DNA of 17,961 nt, from contig CAYOVG010000120.1 of the NCBI GenBank assembly GCA_964407285.1, positions 1 to 17,961 of the forward strand, in the 5' to 3' direction. Of this stretch, positions 6,181 to 13,214 are shown one piece after another. How positions within the stretch are numbered: position 1 is the stretch's first letter; each line of letters opens with the position of its first letter. The DNA is from CAYOVG01 sp964407285. GTDB lineage: Bacteria; Desulfobacterota; Syntrophobacteria; Syntrophobacterales; Syntrophobacteraceae. The position numbers and the translations under genes are program-made. The notes under the pieces are model-generated. The model saw only the letters and a program-made list of their open reading frames with translations. It had not been told where the DNA came from and searched no databases.

Positions 6181-6205
6181 AAGCAGCCCCTGAGGCTGTT
6201 TTTCG
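6181..6205 (+). terminator. Intrinsic terminator of the EF-hand gene
   Basis: Stem CAGCC (6185-6189) / GGCTG (6195-6199) with loop CCTGA, extended by AAAG/TTTT pairing on the outside, and followed by a run of five T (6200-6204). It lies 51 bp after the stop. Confidence 0.8.
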
Positions 6206-6666
6206 AGATGCAACCCGCCGCCGCCACTCCGCCCCGTGCGGCGGCAGGCTGCATCAGTTCCGCTCCCGGCTGAATTCCGAAGTTCGTCTCACAATGCATT
6301 CCATCCCGCACGCTCCGCCCGGACTTTTTGGGAAGTCTCTCGCGCTATTTGGCTTTTGAGGCAATGGCGCGTTCATGCGCAGGCGCAATCTTCAGCGCTG
6401 TTCAATCATATGGATTGCTTGGGGTGCGATTCACGACCATTGGTAAGGCTAAACGCCCGACACACCATGCTTTGAGGGGCAATGCGACTTTGGCCGAATT
6501 CTGCTTCTGTGGTCACCAATGATGTTGAATCGCACTCTCGGTCATCGTCGTGGGACACTTCCGCTTTGTGGAGGAACCAAGGCAACTCCGCACGTGGGTG
6601 CGGAGTTGCCTTGGCGTCACAGGATATTCCATGCGGCTTCGAATCTGCTAACGAACCGGCTGCAAT
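6206..6666. other. Gene-poor intergenic region with a long perfect hairpin at its right end
   Basis: About 460 bp between the EF-hand terminator and the minus-strand flavoprotein stop. Open frames here on both strands lack ribosome binding sites and protein-like composition. The only clear structure is the 17-bp hairpin at 6577-6614. Confidence 0.5.
6577..6614. repeat. Perfect 17-bp stem-loop downstream of the flavoprotein gene
   Basis: CCAAGGCAACTCCGCAC (6577-6593), a 4-nt loop GTGG, then the exact reverse complement (6598-6614). It lies 52 bp beyond the stop of the minus-strand flavoprotein gene. No T run follows on either strand, so it is not a standard intrinsic terminator, but as RNA it would be very stable and could protect the transcript end or stop transcription. 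Confidence 0.8.
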
Positions 6667-7242
6667 TCAGGCTGAACAGACCTTGCACGCCATCTCTTCG
6701 GCGAGCTTCAAGGCGTCTTCCCGTTTCTCCACGTCCTCCGGAGCGTACACGCCGCACACCCGGATGAGCGAGGTCTCGCTGAAGCCGTACCACTTGAAGA
6801 AAAAATCGTACCTGGGGAAGATGTCCGCGAACAGCTTCTCGTCGGGATGCCCCTGGGACAGTATGAGGACCATTTTCTTGCCCGGTGCGAGGCGACACGG
6901 ATTTGGATTCGTACCGTAGTCGGGGACGAGATAGGAAAACGTGCGGTCGATGAAACCCTTCAACTGGCTGGACACTTCACCGTAGTAGACGGGGGAGGCC
7001 ATCACGAGCGCGTCCGCTTCCCGGACGGCTTCGAGGGCATCGGTGAGATCGTCCTCGATCACGCATTTGTCCAGCTTTGTCTTGCAGGCCATACAGGCCT
7101 GGCAGCCGCGGTACTCGAGCTTGTTGAGGGCAAATGTTCGCACCTGGGCGCCCGATGCTTCGGCGGCGGCGCAGAACCTGCCGGCGAGAATCGTGCTGTT
7201 TCCTTTGGGTCTCGGACTCCCGAGCAGACATACGACTTTCAT
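6667..7242 (-). CDS. Iron-sulfur flavoprotein / NADPH-dependent FMN reductase family
   Basis: 191 residues from ATG 7242 (MKVVCLLGSPRPKGNST), preceded by GGAGGA at about 6 bp. The open frame extends upstream to 7365, but that part has no ribosome binding site and is not flavodoxin-like. The N-terminal GSPRPKGNS (8-16) is the FMN phosphate-binding loop. Cys47, Cys50, Cys53 and Cys60 form CX2CX2CX6C (CQACMACKTKLDKC), the compact motif that holds a [4Fe-4S] cluster in archaeal and bacterial Isf proteins. The segment ASPVYYGEVSSQLKGFIDR (~87-105) is the typical second FMN-contact region. Such proteins carry out cytoplasmic one- or two-electron transfer in anaerobes, often in oxygen or peroxide detoxification; the actual acceptor here is unknown. 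It appears to be a single gene, with a strong hairpin downstream. Confidence 0.88.
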   Translation of the reverse strand: MKVVCLLGSPRPKGNSTILAGRFCAAAEASGAQVRTFALNKLEYRGCQACMACKTKLDKCVIEDDLTDALEAVREADALVMASPVYYGEVSSQLKGFIDRTFSYLVPDYGTNPNPCRLAPGKKMVLILSQGHPDEKLFADIFPRYDFFFKWYGFSETSLIRVCGVYAPEDVEKREDALKLAEEMACKVCSA

Positions 7243-7767
7243 CACGTTTCCTCCGTCGTGGACGATGTGAATTCCATGATCCCGAAAAAGATCCTTCTCT
7301 CCATGAACGGCATGAGCATAGCGGAGATGAACACCGGGATCAACCGCGATTTCCATGTCCTCCATCTCGACGCGCCGGAGTCGTCGCGGAGAGCTTCAGG
7401 CGCTCCCCCCATAGGAACACGCCGGGCAAAAGGGAAGGGGATTCACTGGTGTCGCTTCCGGGTTTCCGGGGCGCGGGCGATGGCGTCAATTATGTGACCG
7501 GGAGTCACCGGTATCGTGGTTGAAGCGGCTTTTCCGCGCCCGTTATGGCATGGATGTGAAAAGGTATTCTTCTTGCATACTTATAGTGCGCCACACATCA
7601 AACCTACAACACGGGCGCCGCACACCTCAACTGATGGGAAGTGGCATCATCCGGATTCCTGTTTTGGATATGGGAATCATCAGGTTCTCCACGTTACCGG
7701 CTTCCTTCGGTCGAATGCGGGAGGACAGTGTGTATGGGCTCCGGGTTCAGGGAGGGTAACAGCTAGT
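7243..7767. other. Divergent intergenic region between flavoprotein and receiver protein
   Basis: 525 bp that must hold promoters for both flanking genes. A GTGAC/GTCAC inverted repeat lies at 7495-7509. A TATAGT at about 7580 looks like a -10 box for the receiver gene, but no -35 is properly spaced. Short frames just upstream of the flavoprotein (7262-7365) look like non-coding or decayed sequence. No gene is supported. Confidence 0.45.
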
Positions 7768-8166
7768 ATGCTTCGAGTTTTGCTCGTGGAGGACAACATG
7801 AGGTTTCGCCGCACCGTCGGGGCGGTACTGATGACCTATTTCCCCTCGATGGAGATCCTGGAGGCGTCCCGTGGGGAGGAAGCGATGGCGATTATAGAGC
7901 GCTACCATCCCGATGTGGCATTCGTGGACATCAGGCTGCCCGGTGAAAACGGCATAAAGCTCACCAGGAAGATCAAGGCGTCTCATCCGGAAATCAGCGT
8001 GATACTGCTGACGACTTACGATTTTCCGGAATACCGGGAAGCGGCGAACCAGGCGGGAGCAAACTATTTCATGACAAAGGGTGGTTCGACGGGCGAAGAG
8101 ATCGCGACTCTACTGAATGCAATAGCATCGAATCGGCCGCTTACGGCGGACGGCAGCGCGAACTGA
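7768..8166 (+). CDS. Stand-alone response-regulator receiver domain (CheY-like)
   Basis: 132 residues from ATG 7768 (MLRVLLVEDN), with GGAGGG (7751-7756) 11 bp upstream. All receiver hallmarks are present: the acidic pocket Glu8-Asp9, phospho-acceptor Asp54 in FVDIRLPG, the Thr in LLTTYD (82-83), and Lys104 in FMTKGG. The frame ends ~25 residues after the domain, so there is no DNA-binding or enzymatic output domain. It could act by protein-protein contact or phosphotransfer. No histidine kinase is adjacent, so it is an orphan here. The sequence style (VEDNMRFRRTV) resembles the receivers of NarL-type regulators, so loss of an HTH domain is possible, but no HTH remnant is seen downstream. An intrinsic-type hairpin follows at 8218. 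Confidence 0.88.
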   Translation: MLRVLLVEDNMRFRRTVGAVLMTYFPSMEILEASRGEEAMAIIERYHPDVAFVDIRLPGENGIKLTRKIKASHPEISVILLTTYDFPEYREAANQAGANYFMTKGGSTGEEIATLLNAIASNRPLTADGSAN

Positions 8167-8217
8167 ACACGGGAGAGTAACTTCTTTCCGTATCGGGGTG
8201 TATCGTCCGTCAAACAA

Positions 8218-8245
8218 CAGAGGCGGCCTGTAAAGACCGCCTCTG
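8218..8245. terminator. Hairpin between receiver gene and mdh (probable bidirectional terminator)
   Basis: CAGAGGCGG (8218-8226) and CCGCCTCTG (8237-8245) form a perfect 9-bp stem with a 10-nt loop. On the minus strand it is followed by TTGTTTG, a reasonable U-rich tail for ending the pycB-mdh transcript. On the plus strand, ending the receiver transcript, the tail is weaker. Confidence 0.6.
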
Positions 8246-8388
8246 CAATTGTAGGCATACACATACCGTACGACACGGGCTGCCGTGAATCCCGGTTCTC
8301 AAGGGGTATCCGGCAAGGGGTGTCCGCAGCCCGTATTCGACCTTCCGGAAACCCGGAACGGCCGCCGGTCCGGCGTAGTATTACGCGA

Positions 8389-9324
8389 CTACACCGTTAT
8401 ATTCTTGACCAACTGCCGAACGGCTTCGACGGACTTGTCGAAAGCGGCTTTTTCTTCCGGCAGCAGCTTGATCTCGATGACCTGCTCCACTCCGCCCGCT
8501 CCCAGCTTGACGGGAACTCCCACGAAGTATCCACCCACGCCGTATTCCTTATCGCAGTAAGCAGCGCAAGGAAGTATGCGCTTTTTGTCCTTGAGGATCG
8601 ATTCGGCCATCTGGACCGCGGAAGCCCCCGGCGCGAAGAAGGCGCTGCCGGTCTTCAGCAGGTTCACGATCTCGCCTCCGCCGTTGCGGGTGCGGGCGAT
8701 CAGGGCTTCGATCTTGTCCTGGGGAAGGAGGTCGGGCAGAGGAATCCCGGCCACCGTGCTGTAGCGGGCCAGGGGCACCATGGTGTCGCCGTGGCCGCCG
8801 AGCACGAAAGCGTTTACATCCTCAACGGAAACATTGAGTTCCATGGCGATGAAGGTACGGAACCTTGCCGCATCCAGTACTCCCGCCATTCCCATTACAC
8901 GATGCGGCGGGAACCCGCTTGCCTTGTGGGCGACGTACACCATGGCGTCCAGGGGGTTGGACACGACGATCAGAAAGGCGTTGGGCGAGTACTTTGCAAT
9001 CTGCTCCGTCACGGATTTGACGATCGCCGTATTCTTGGCGAGAAGATCGTCGCGGCTCATTCCCGGTTTGCGGGGCAAACCGGCGGTTATGATGACCACG
9101 TCGGAATCGGCCGTGTCGGCGTAATCGTTGGTGCCGATAATGCGCGAGTCAAAACCCTCGACGGGCGAAGCCTCGAGCAGGTCCAGGGCTTTCCCCTGGG
9201 GCATTCCCTCGATGATGTCGACAATGCATATATCGCCGAGTTCCTTGGATGCGGCCCAGTGTGCGGCCGTGGCGCCGACGAATCCCGCGCCGACTACAGT
9301 AATCTTTTTCCTCTTCATCGACAT
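8389..9324 (-). CDS. mdh: Malate dehydrogenase (LDH-like type)
   Basis: 311 residues from ATG 9324, with AAGGAG 8 bp upstream. It interconverts malate and oxaloacetate with NAD(H) in the cytoplasm. Present are the Rossmann motif VVGAGFVGA (10-18), Asp36 (NAD preference), GLPRKPGMSR with Arg85 in the substrate-specificity loop (Arg marks malate; Gln would mark lactate), Asn123, Arg154 and the catalytic His178 in LGGHGD. The length is typical of the bacterial LDH-like MDH group. The stop of the upstream carboxyltransferase gene is only 45 bp away on the same strand, so the two are probably one operon. That context points to supplying oxaloacetate for carboxyl transfer during propionate oxidation through the methylmalonyl-CoA pathway. 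Confidence 0.96.
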   Translation of the reverse strand: MSMKRKKITVVGAGFVGATAAHWAASKELGDICIVDIIEGMPQGKALDLLEASPVEGFDSRIIGTNDYADTADSDVVIITAGLPRKPGMSRDDLLAKNTAIVKSVTEQIAKYSPNAFLIVVSNPLDAMVYVAHKASGFPPHRVMGMAGVLDAARFRTFIAMELNVSVEDVNAFVLGGHGDTMVPLARYSTVAGIPLPDLLPQDKIEALIARTRNGGGEIVNLLKTGSAFFAPGASAVQMAESILKDKKRILPCAAYCDKEYGVGGYFVGVPVKLGAGGVEQVIEIKLLPEEKAAFDKSVEAVRQLVKNITV

Positions 9325-9369
9325 TTGACGAACTCCTTCTCTGAACTCATAATCTAAGAAATTGGAATC

Positions 9370-11361
9370 TCAGCCGATCACCGCGAGCACATCGCCCTTC
9401 TGCACGCTGTCGCCGTCTTTGAAGTTGATCTTTTTGACCGTGCCGGACGACGGGCTGGTGATGGAATTTTCCATCTTCATCGCTTCCAGGATCAGAACCA
9501 CATCGCCTTCGTTTACCGAATCCCCTTCCTTGACCTCAAAGCGAATGATCATTCCGGGCATTGGGGCCTCGATGGAAGTTCCGCCCGCGGGAACGGCCGC
9601 TGCCCTGGCGGGAGGCGCGGCGGCGGGCTGAGCGGCCGGAGCGGGCGCCGCGGCGGGCCTGGGTGCGGGAGGCGCGAAAGGGAGGGCCGCCTGCTGCATC
9701 GGAGTAATCGACGTTATGGCGGGCATGCCGCCGACGGCTTCCACTTCCACTTCGAAGTATTCTCCATCCACGAAAACGTTGAAGGTCCGCACGCCCGGTC
9801 CCTTGGCAGGGGCCTCCTTGACCTTCTTTTCCACCAGCAGGCCGGCCTTTGCTTTCTTGACCAGTTCCTCCTCGGCCTTGATCTCCTCCACGGTCTTGGG
9901 CTTCGCCTCGGCGGGAACGGGTTCCAGGCCGTACTTCCAGCGCAGGAAGCGCTTTCCGGTGGTGGGATAGAGCGCGTACGTGAGGACGTCGTCCAGGTCC
10001 TTGGCGAGCCCTTCCACGTCTTTTTTCGCTTTTTCCAGTTCCGGCTCGAGCACGTCGGCGGGCCGGGCGGTTATCGGGGTTTCGCCCCTGGGATAGCCCT
10101 TCAGACCCTTCTTCTGGACTTCCGGGTCAACGGGCGCCGGGGTTTCGCCGTAGAGCCCGTAGAGAAGGTCTTTCACCTGTTCCGTGATTCTCGTGTAACG
10201 TTCGTTGTCCTTATCGAAGAGCACGTTGTTGACCGTCTGGATGCCCACGATCTGGCTGGTGGGGGTAACCAGGGGCACCTGTCCCAGTTCTCTCCGCACG
10301 ATGGGGAGCTGCTTGAAGACTTCGCTGAGTTTGTCGCTTGCGCCCATGTCCCGCAACTGGTTGACCAGGTTGGAGAGCATCCCGCCGGGGGTCTGATGCA
10401 GGAGAACGTTGATATCGATAATGGACATGCGGTCGTCCAGCAGATGGCGGTACTTGACGGACAGCTTCTCCATGTACTCGCTGCACTTGGCGAGCAGCCT
10501 GATGTCGAAGCCGGTGTCGCGGTTCGTCCCCTGAAGGGTCACGACCAGCGGTTCGATGGCGGGGTGCGAAGTCCTGTAGGCCCACGGGGAGAGGCAGGTA
10601 TCGACGATGTCCACGCCGGCCTCGATGGCCTTGATGAACGTCATATCGGCCATTCCCGACGTGAAGTGGCTATGCAGATGGATGGGGACTTTGGTGCTCT
10701 CCTTGAGCGCCTTTATGAGGTAGTAGGCGTCGTAAGGGGCCATGAGGCCGGCCATGTCCTTGATGCAGATCGTATCCGCGCCCATGTCCTCGAGTTGCTT
10801 CGCCTTCCCGAGGTAGTACTCGAGGTTGTACACGGGGCCGCCCATGCGGCGTTCCGTTAGGGAGTAGCATATGCTCCCCTGGAAGTGCTTGTTGGTCTTC
10901 TTGATCATCTTGACGACGGTTTCGAAGTTGCGGTAGTCGTTGAGCGCGTCGAAGACCCGGAAAATATCCATCCCGTTGGCTGCCGCCCGTTCGACGAAGG
11001 CTTCCGCCACGTCATCGGGGTAGTTCCTGTAGCCCACCAGGTTCTGCCCTCTCAGGAGCATGGAAAACGGAGTGTTCTTGATGTACTTCTTCAGCGTGCG
11101 GATGCGCTCCCAGGGATCTTCCGCCAGAAAGCGGTGCATCGTGTCGAACGTCGCTCCGCCCCAGACTTCCATTGCCCAAAAACCTACTTTGTCCAGATCT
11201 TCGGCGATGGGCAGGAAGTCCTCCGTTCTCCCGCGAGTAGCGAAAAGGGATTGATGGCCATCGCGTAATGTCAGGTCCTCCACCTTGACAGGGTTCGTTA
11301 CTTCTACCTGCTCTTGTCCGTACAACCCGGCAGTCAAAACGCCTTGTTGTTCCATACCCAT
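9370..11361 (-). CDS. pycB: Carboxyltransferase-biotin carrier fusion (pyruvate carboxylase subunit B / oxaloacetate decarboxylase alpha family)
   Basis: 663 residues from ATG 11361 (MGMEQQGV), chosen because AGGAG lies 7 bp upstream; the frame is open to an ATG at 11400 that has no site. The N-terminal HMGL-like TIM barrel carries DLTLRDGHQSLFATR (29-43) and IHLHSHFTSGMAD, the metal-binding and catalytic blocks. A PYC/OADA domain follows, then an Ala/Pro-rich linker (~540-580), then a biotinyl domain with EAMKMEN (biotin on Lys629). There is no biotin carboxylase domain in the chain. The same architecture serves in pyruvate carboxylase B, sodium-pumping oxaloacetate decarboxylase alpha (OadA) and the 5S/1.3S parts of methylmalonyl-CoA:pyruvate transcarboxylase. 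The mdh neighbour and lack of OadB/OadG nearby favour a cytoplasmic carboxyl-transfer role, but the sequence alone does not decide. Confidence 0.93.
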   Translation of the reverse strand: MGMEQQGVLTAGLYGQEQVEVTNPVKVEDLTLRDGHQSLFATRGRTEDFLPIAEDLDKVGFWAMEVWGGATFDTMHRFLAEDPWERIRTLKKYIKNTPFSMLLRGQNLVGYRNYPDDVAEAFVERAAANGMDIFRVFDALNDYRNFETVVKMIKKTNKHFQGSICYSLTERRMGGPVYNLEYYLGKAKQLEDMGADTICIKDMAGLMAPYDAYYLIKALKESTKVPIHLHSHFTSGMADMTFIKAIEAGVDIVDTCLSPWAYRTSHPAIEPLVVTLQGTNRDTGFDIRLLAKCSEYMEKLSVKYRHLLDDRMSIIDINVLLHQTPGGMLSNLVNQLRDMGASDKLSEVFKQLPIVRRELGQVPLVTPTSQIVGIQTVNNVLFDKDNERYTRITEQVKDLLYGLYGETPAPVDPEVQKKGLKGYPRGETPITARPADVLEPELEKAKKDVEGLAKDLDDVLTYALYPTTGKRFLRWKYGLEPVPAEAKPKTVEEIKAEEELVKKAKAGLLVEKKVKEAPAKGPGVRTFNVFVDGEYFEVEVEAVGGMPAITSITPMQQAALPFAPPAPRPAAAPAPAAQPAAAPPARAAAVPAGGTSIEAPMPGMIIRFEVKEGDSVNEGDVVLILEAMKMENSITSPSSGTVKKINFKDGDSVQKGDVLAVIG

Positions 11362-11381
11362 CCCGACTCTCCTTTCTCTCA

Positions 11382-11410
11382 ATTCTTTCGATATCGGCAA
11401 AACCGGTCAA
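11382..11410 (-). promoter_or_regulatory. Putative sigma-70 promoter of the pycB-mdh operon
   Basis: Minus strand: -35 TTGACC (11410-11405), 17-bp spacer, -10 AAGAAT (11387-11382). The -35 is strong and the -10 moderate. Transcription would begin about 15-20 nt before the ATG at 11361, giving a very short leader. Confidence 0.5.
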
Positions 11411-11459
11411 ATGTTTGCGGCAACGGAATTCGAATCCAAATGGAAGCGGCCTGACGCGG

Positions 11460-11506
11460 GATACCGAATGCCGGAAGAAGACATCCCCTGTCCGGCATTC
11501 GGTATC
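11460..11506. repeat. Perfect 16-bp inverted repeat upstream of pycB
   Basis: GATACCGAATGCCGGA (11460-11475) and TCCGGCATTCGGTATC (11491-11506) are exact reverse complements with a 15-nt spacer. There is no T run on either side, so it is not an intrinsic terminator. It lies 50-96 bp upstream of the pycB -35 box and downstream of the 66-residue gene. Related GAATGCCGGA segments recur at 11823-11832 and, in inverted form, at 11987-11995. Confidence 0.85.
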
Positions 11507-11580
11507 AGGTATCGAGGACCGTTTCGCACCAGGCGTCTTCACAAAAAACGGACGGAACGGCCCGGCGTTCGCCGGATCTG

Positions 11581-11781
11581 TTACCGTACCAGGCGCATCT
11601 GCCACATCCGCCGGGTTTCCATGGCCGACTGCCTTCCGGCGAGGGCCCATGGACTAAATAGCGGCCGGGGCGGTTGCGCGGCCCCGGATTCCCGAGCCGA
11701 AGCGAGCGCCTGCTGTTCTGCTTCCAGGTAAAGATAGACAGCCGCCGAAACGGCTGCTGCAACGCTTTTCTTGATTTCCAT
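11581..11781 (-). CDS. Small conserved-looking protein upstream of pycB
   Basis: 66 residues from ATG 11781 (MEIKKSVAAAV), with AAGGGG 4-5 bp upstream. The frame is open further to 11862, but that part is Arg/Gly-rich and unlike protein. An N-terminal Ala-rich helix (5-31) is followed by a short Pro linker (PPRP, 37-40) and the C-terminal motif SPWALAGRQSAMETRRMWQMR (43-63). That tail resembles small proteins I remember near biotin-dependent carboxyltransferase genes in related anaerobes, but I cannot verify this. It may be an accessory or assembly subunit of the carboxyltransferase, comparable in position, not in sequence, to the small gamma/delta subunits of decarboxylases. It lies 219 bp upstream of pycB on the same strand, with the 16-bp inverted repeat and a promoter between them. 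Confidence 0.65.
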   Translation of the reverse strand: MEIKKSVAAAVSAAVYLYLEAEQQALASARESGAAQPPRPLFSPWALAGRQSAMETRRMWQMRLVR

Positions 11782-12037
11782 AGAGCCCCTTTCAGCGTAA
11801 GGCAGTCCGCCTGCCGATCTCGGAATGCCGGATGAAGATCGCCGCCCGGCGCATACCGTCATTCACTCGCCGGAGTAGTGCAACGACGATAGACGACACG
11901 GCGGGGGCGAAACCTCTTCTACCGTTACACCATGCGAACGCTTGAACCGGCAGCTTCCGTGCGTCCTCCGTTCGGGGAGCCATTGTGTCCGGCATCCGGC
12001 ATCTTTGACTGGCGGCGCCACTGCGCCAAGGCGCGCG

Positions 12038-12367
12038 TTACGCCGCCTTGCGGGTCTTTTTCTTCAGATTGCTGATGCGGCGGCGGAGCGCATCCATCAG
12101 CTTCTTCTTGTTCTCGGCGGACGCGGTCGCTTTTTTATCTCGCAGTTCCTTGATCTTGGCCTTCAGGGCGCGAACGTCGATTTCCGACTTTTTGGTCTTC
12201 TCATCCGTTATGCCCTTGGCTTCTTTTATGGCGGCCACGAGTTCGTTCTTGTTCATTGCATGAACGCCGACGATGCCGCCCAACGCCAGGGCCATTTCGC
12301 GCAATTCCTTGGAGGTCATCTTATCCAGGGGCTTTTCCTTAGCTTCTTTTTCCTTCTTCGATCCCAT
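12038..12367 (-). CDS. Rho N-terminal-domain (SAP-like) small basic protein
   Basis: 109 residues from ATG 12367 (MGSKKEKEAKEK), with AAAGGA about 8 bp upstream. Residues ~14-55 (LDKMTSKELREMALALGG, then HAMNKNELVAAIKEA) match the Rho_N helix-extended-helix found at the N-terminus of transcription terminator Rho. The rest (60-109) is a Lys/Arg-rich helix ending KKKTRKAA, likely nucleic acid binding and possibly a coiled coil. It is far too short to be Rho itself and lacks the ATPase. Its start lies 29 bp inside the slipin gene, so it is the last gene of the nfeD-slipin unit and probably translationally coupled. A GGCGGCG/CGCCGCC inverted pair (12011-12017 and 12041-12047) spans its stop codon. 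The role is unknown. Confidence 0.82.
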   Translation of the reverse strand: MGSKKEKEAKEKPLDKMTSKELREMALALGGIVGVHAMNKNELVAAIKEAKGITDEKTKKSEIDVRALKAKIKELRDKKATASAENKKKLMDALRRRISNLKKKTRKAA

Positions 12368-13163
12368 CTCGTATTTCCTTTCTCGTTTCCACATTTTCAT
12401 TTCTGTCGAGTTTCTCGATCAGGCTCATAAACGGCTTGAACAAATCGATAGGCACCGGGAATATGGTTGTAGAGTTATTCTCCGCGGCCACTTCCGACAG
12501 GGTCTGCAGGAACCTCAACTGCAGGGCCACCGGGTGTCGCTGAATGATCTCGGCGGCTTCCGCAAGTCGTGTCGCAGCCTGGAATTCGCCTTCCGCGTTG
12601 ATGACTTTCGCCCGCCGTTCCCGCTCGGCTTCGGCCTGCTTCGCCATCGCGCGCTGCATCTCCTGGGGGAGGTCGATGTGTTTGAGTTCCACTACCGACA
12701 CCTTGATTCCCCACGGTTCGGTATGCTTGTCCAGGATCTCCTGCAGTTCCGAATTGATCTTCTCCCTGTCGGCGAGCAGTTCGTCCAGTTCGGCCTGGCC
12801 GCAAACGCTCCTGAGCGTGGTCTGGGCGAGCTGGCTGGTGGCGTAGAGATAATTTTCAACTGAAACGATGGCTCGAACGGAGTCGACGACCCGAAAGTAG
12901 ATGACGGCGCTCACCTTCACCGAGACGTTATCCCTCGTTATGACATCCTGGGGAGGCACGTCGGACACCACCATGCGAAGGCTTACCTTCTGCATGCGGT
13001 CCAGGAGGGGAATAAGGACGATCACGCCCGGGCCCTTGGCGCCTATCACCCGGCCAAGGCGAAAGATTACCCCCCTTTCGTATTCGTTGAGGATACGAAT
13101 GGCGTTGACCAGGAACAGAATAGCCAGGATCAAGACAACCGTAAGACCGCCAAAGGGCATCAT
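12339..13163 (-). CDS. Slipin (stomatin-like SPFH/band 7 membrane protein)
   Basis: 274 residues from ATG 13163, with AAGGAGG 9 bp upstream (a second ATG follows immediately). One N-terminal membrane segment (~5-24) is followed by the SPFH domain, with signatures NEYERGVIFRLGRV (26-39), GPGVIVLIPLLDRM (44-57), VPPQDVITRDNVSV and AQTTLRSVCGQAELDELL. A helical C-terminal part follows, including the segment EAERERRAKVINAEGE. Slipins form membrane-associated oligomers. In Pyrococcus the slipin (PH1511) is cleaved by the adjacent NfeD-type protease (PH1510), and the same gene pair occurs here, 51 bp apart. A CCCCC/GGGGG stem (13180-13198) sits immediately upstream of its ribosome binding site and could limit translation initiation. 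Confidence 0.93.
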   Translation of the reverse strand: MMPFGGLTVVLILAILFLVNAIRILNEYERGVIFRLGRVIGAKGPGVIVLIPLLDRMQKVSLRMVVSDVPPQDVITRDNVSVKVSAVIYFRVVDSVRAIVSVENYLYATSQLAQTTLRSVCGQAELDELLADREKINSELQEILDKHTEPWGIKVSVVELKHIDLPQEMQRAMAKQAEAERERRAKVINAEGEFQAATRLAEAAEIIQRHPVALQLRFLQTLSEVAAENNSTTIFPVPIDLFKPFMSLIEKLDRNENVETRKEIRDGIEEGKRS

Positions 13164-13214
13164 CCTTCTCTTCCTCCTTCCCCCTACCCGAGTGGGGGTA
13201 AAAAAAGATTGGCT

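Noticed and set aside
7243..7365. N-terminal extension of the iron-sulfur flavoprotein to ATG 7365
   Set aside because: Flavodoxin-fold proteins start at the first beta strand (MKVVCLLGSP), and GGAGGA precedes ATG 7242; the extension has no family likeness.
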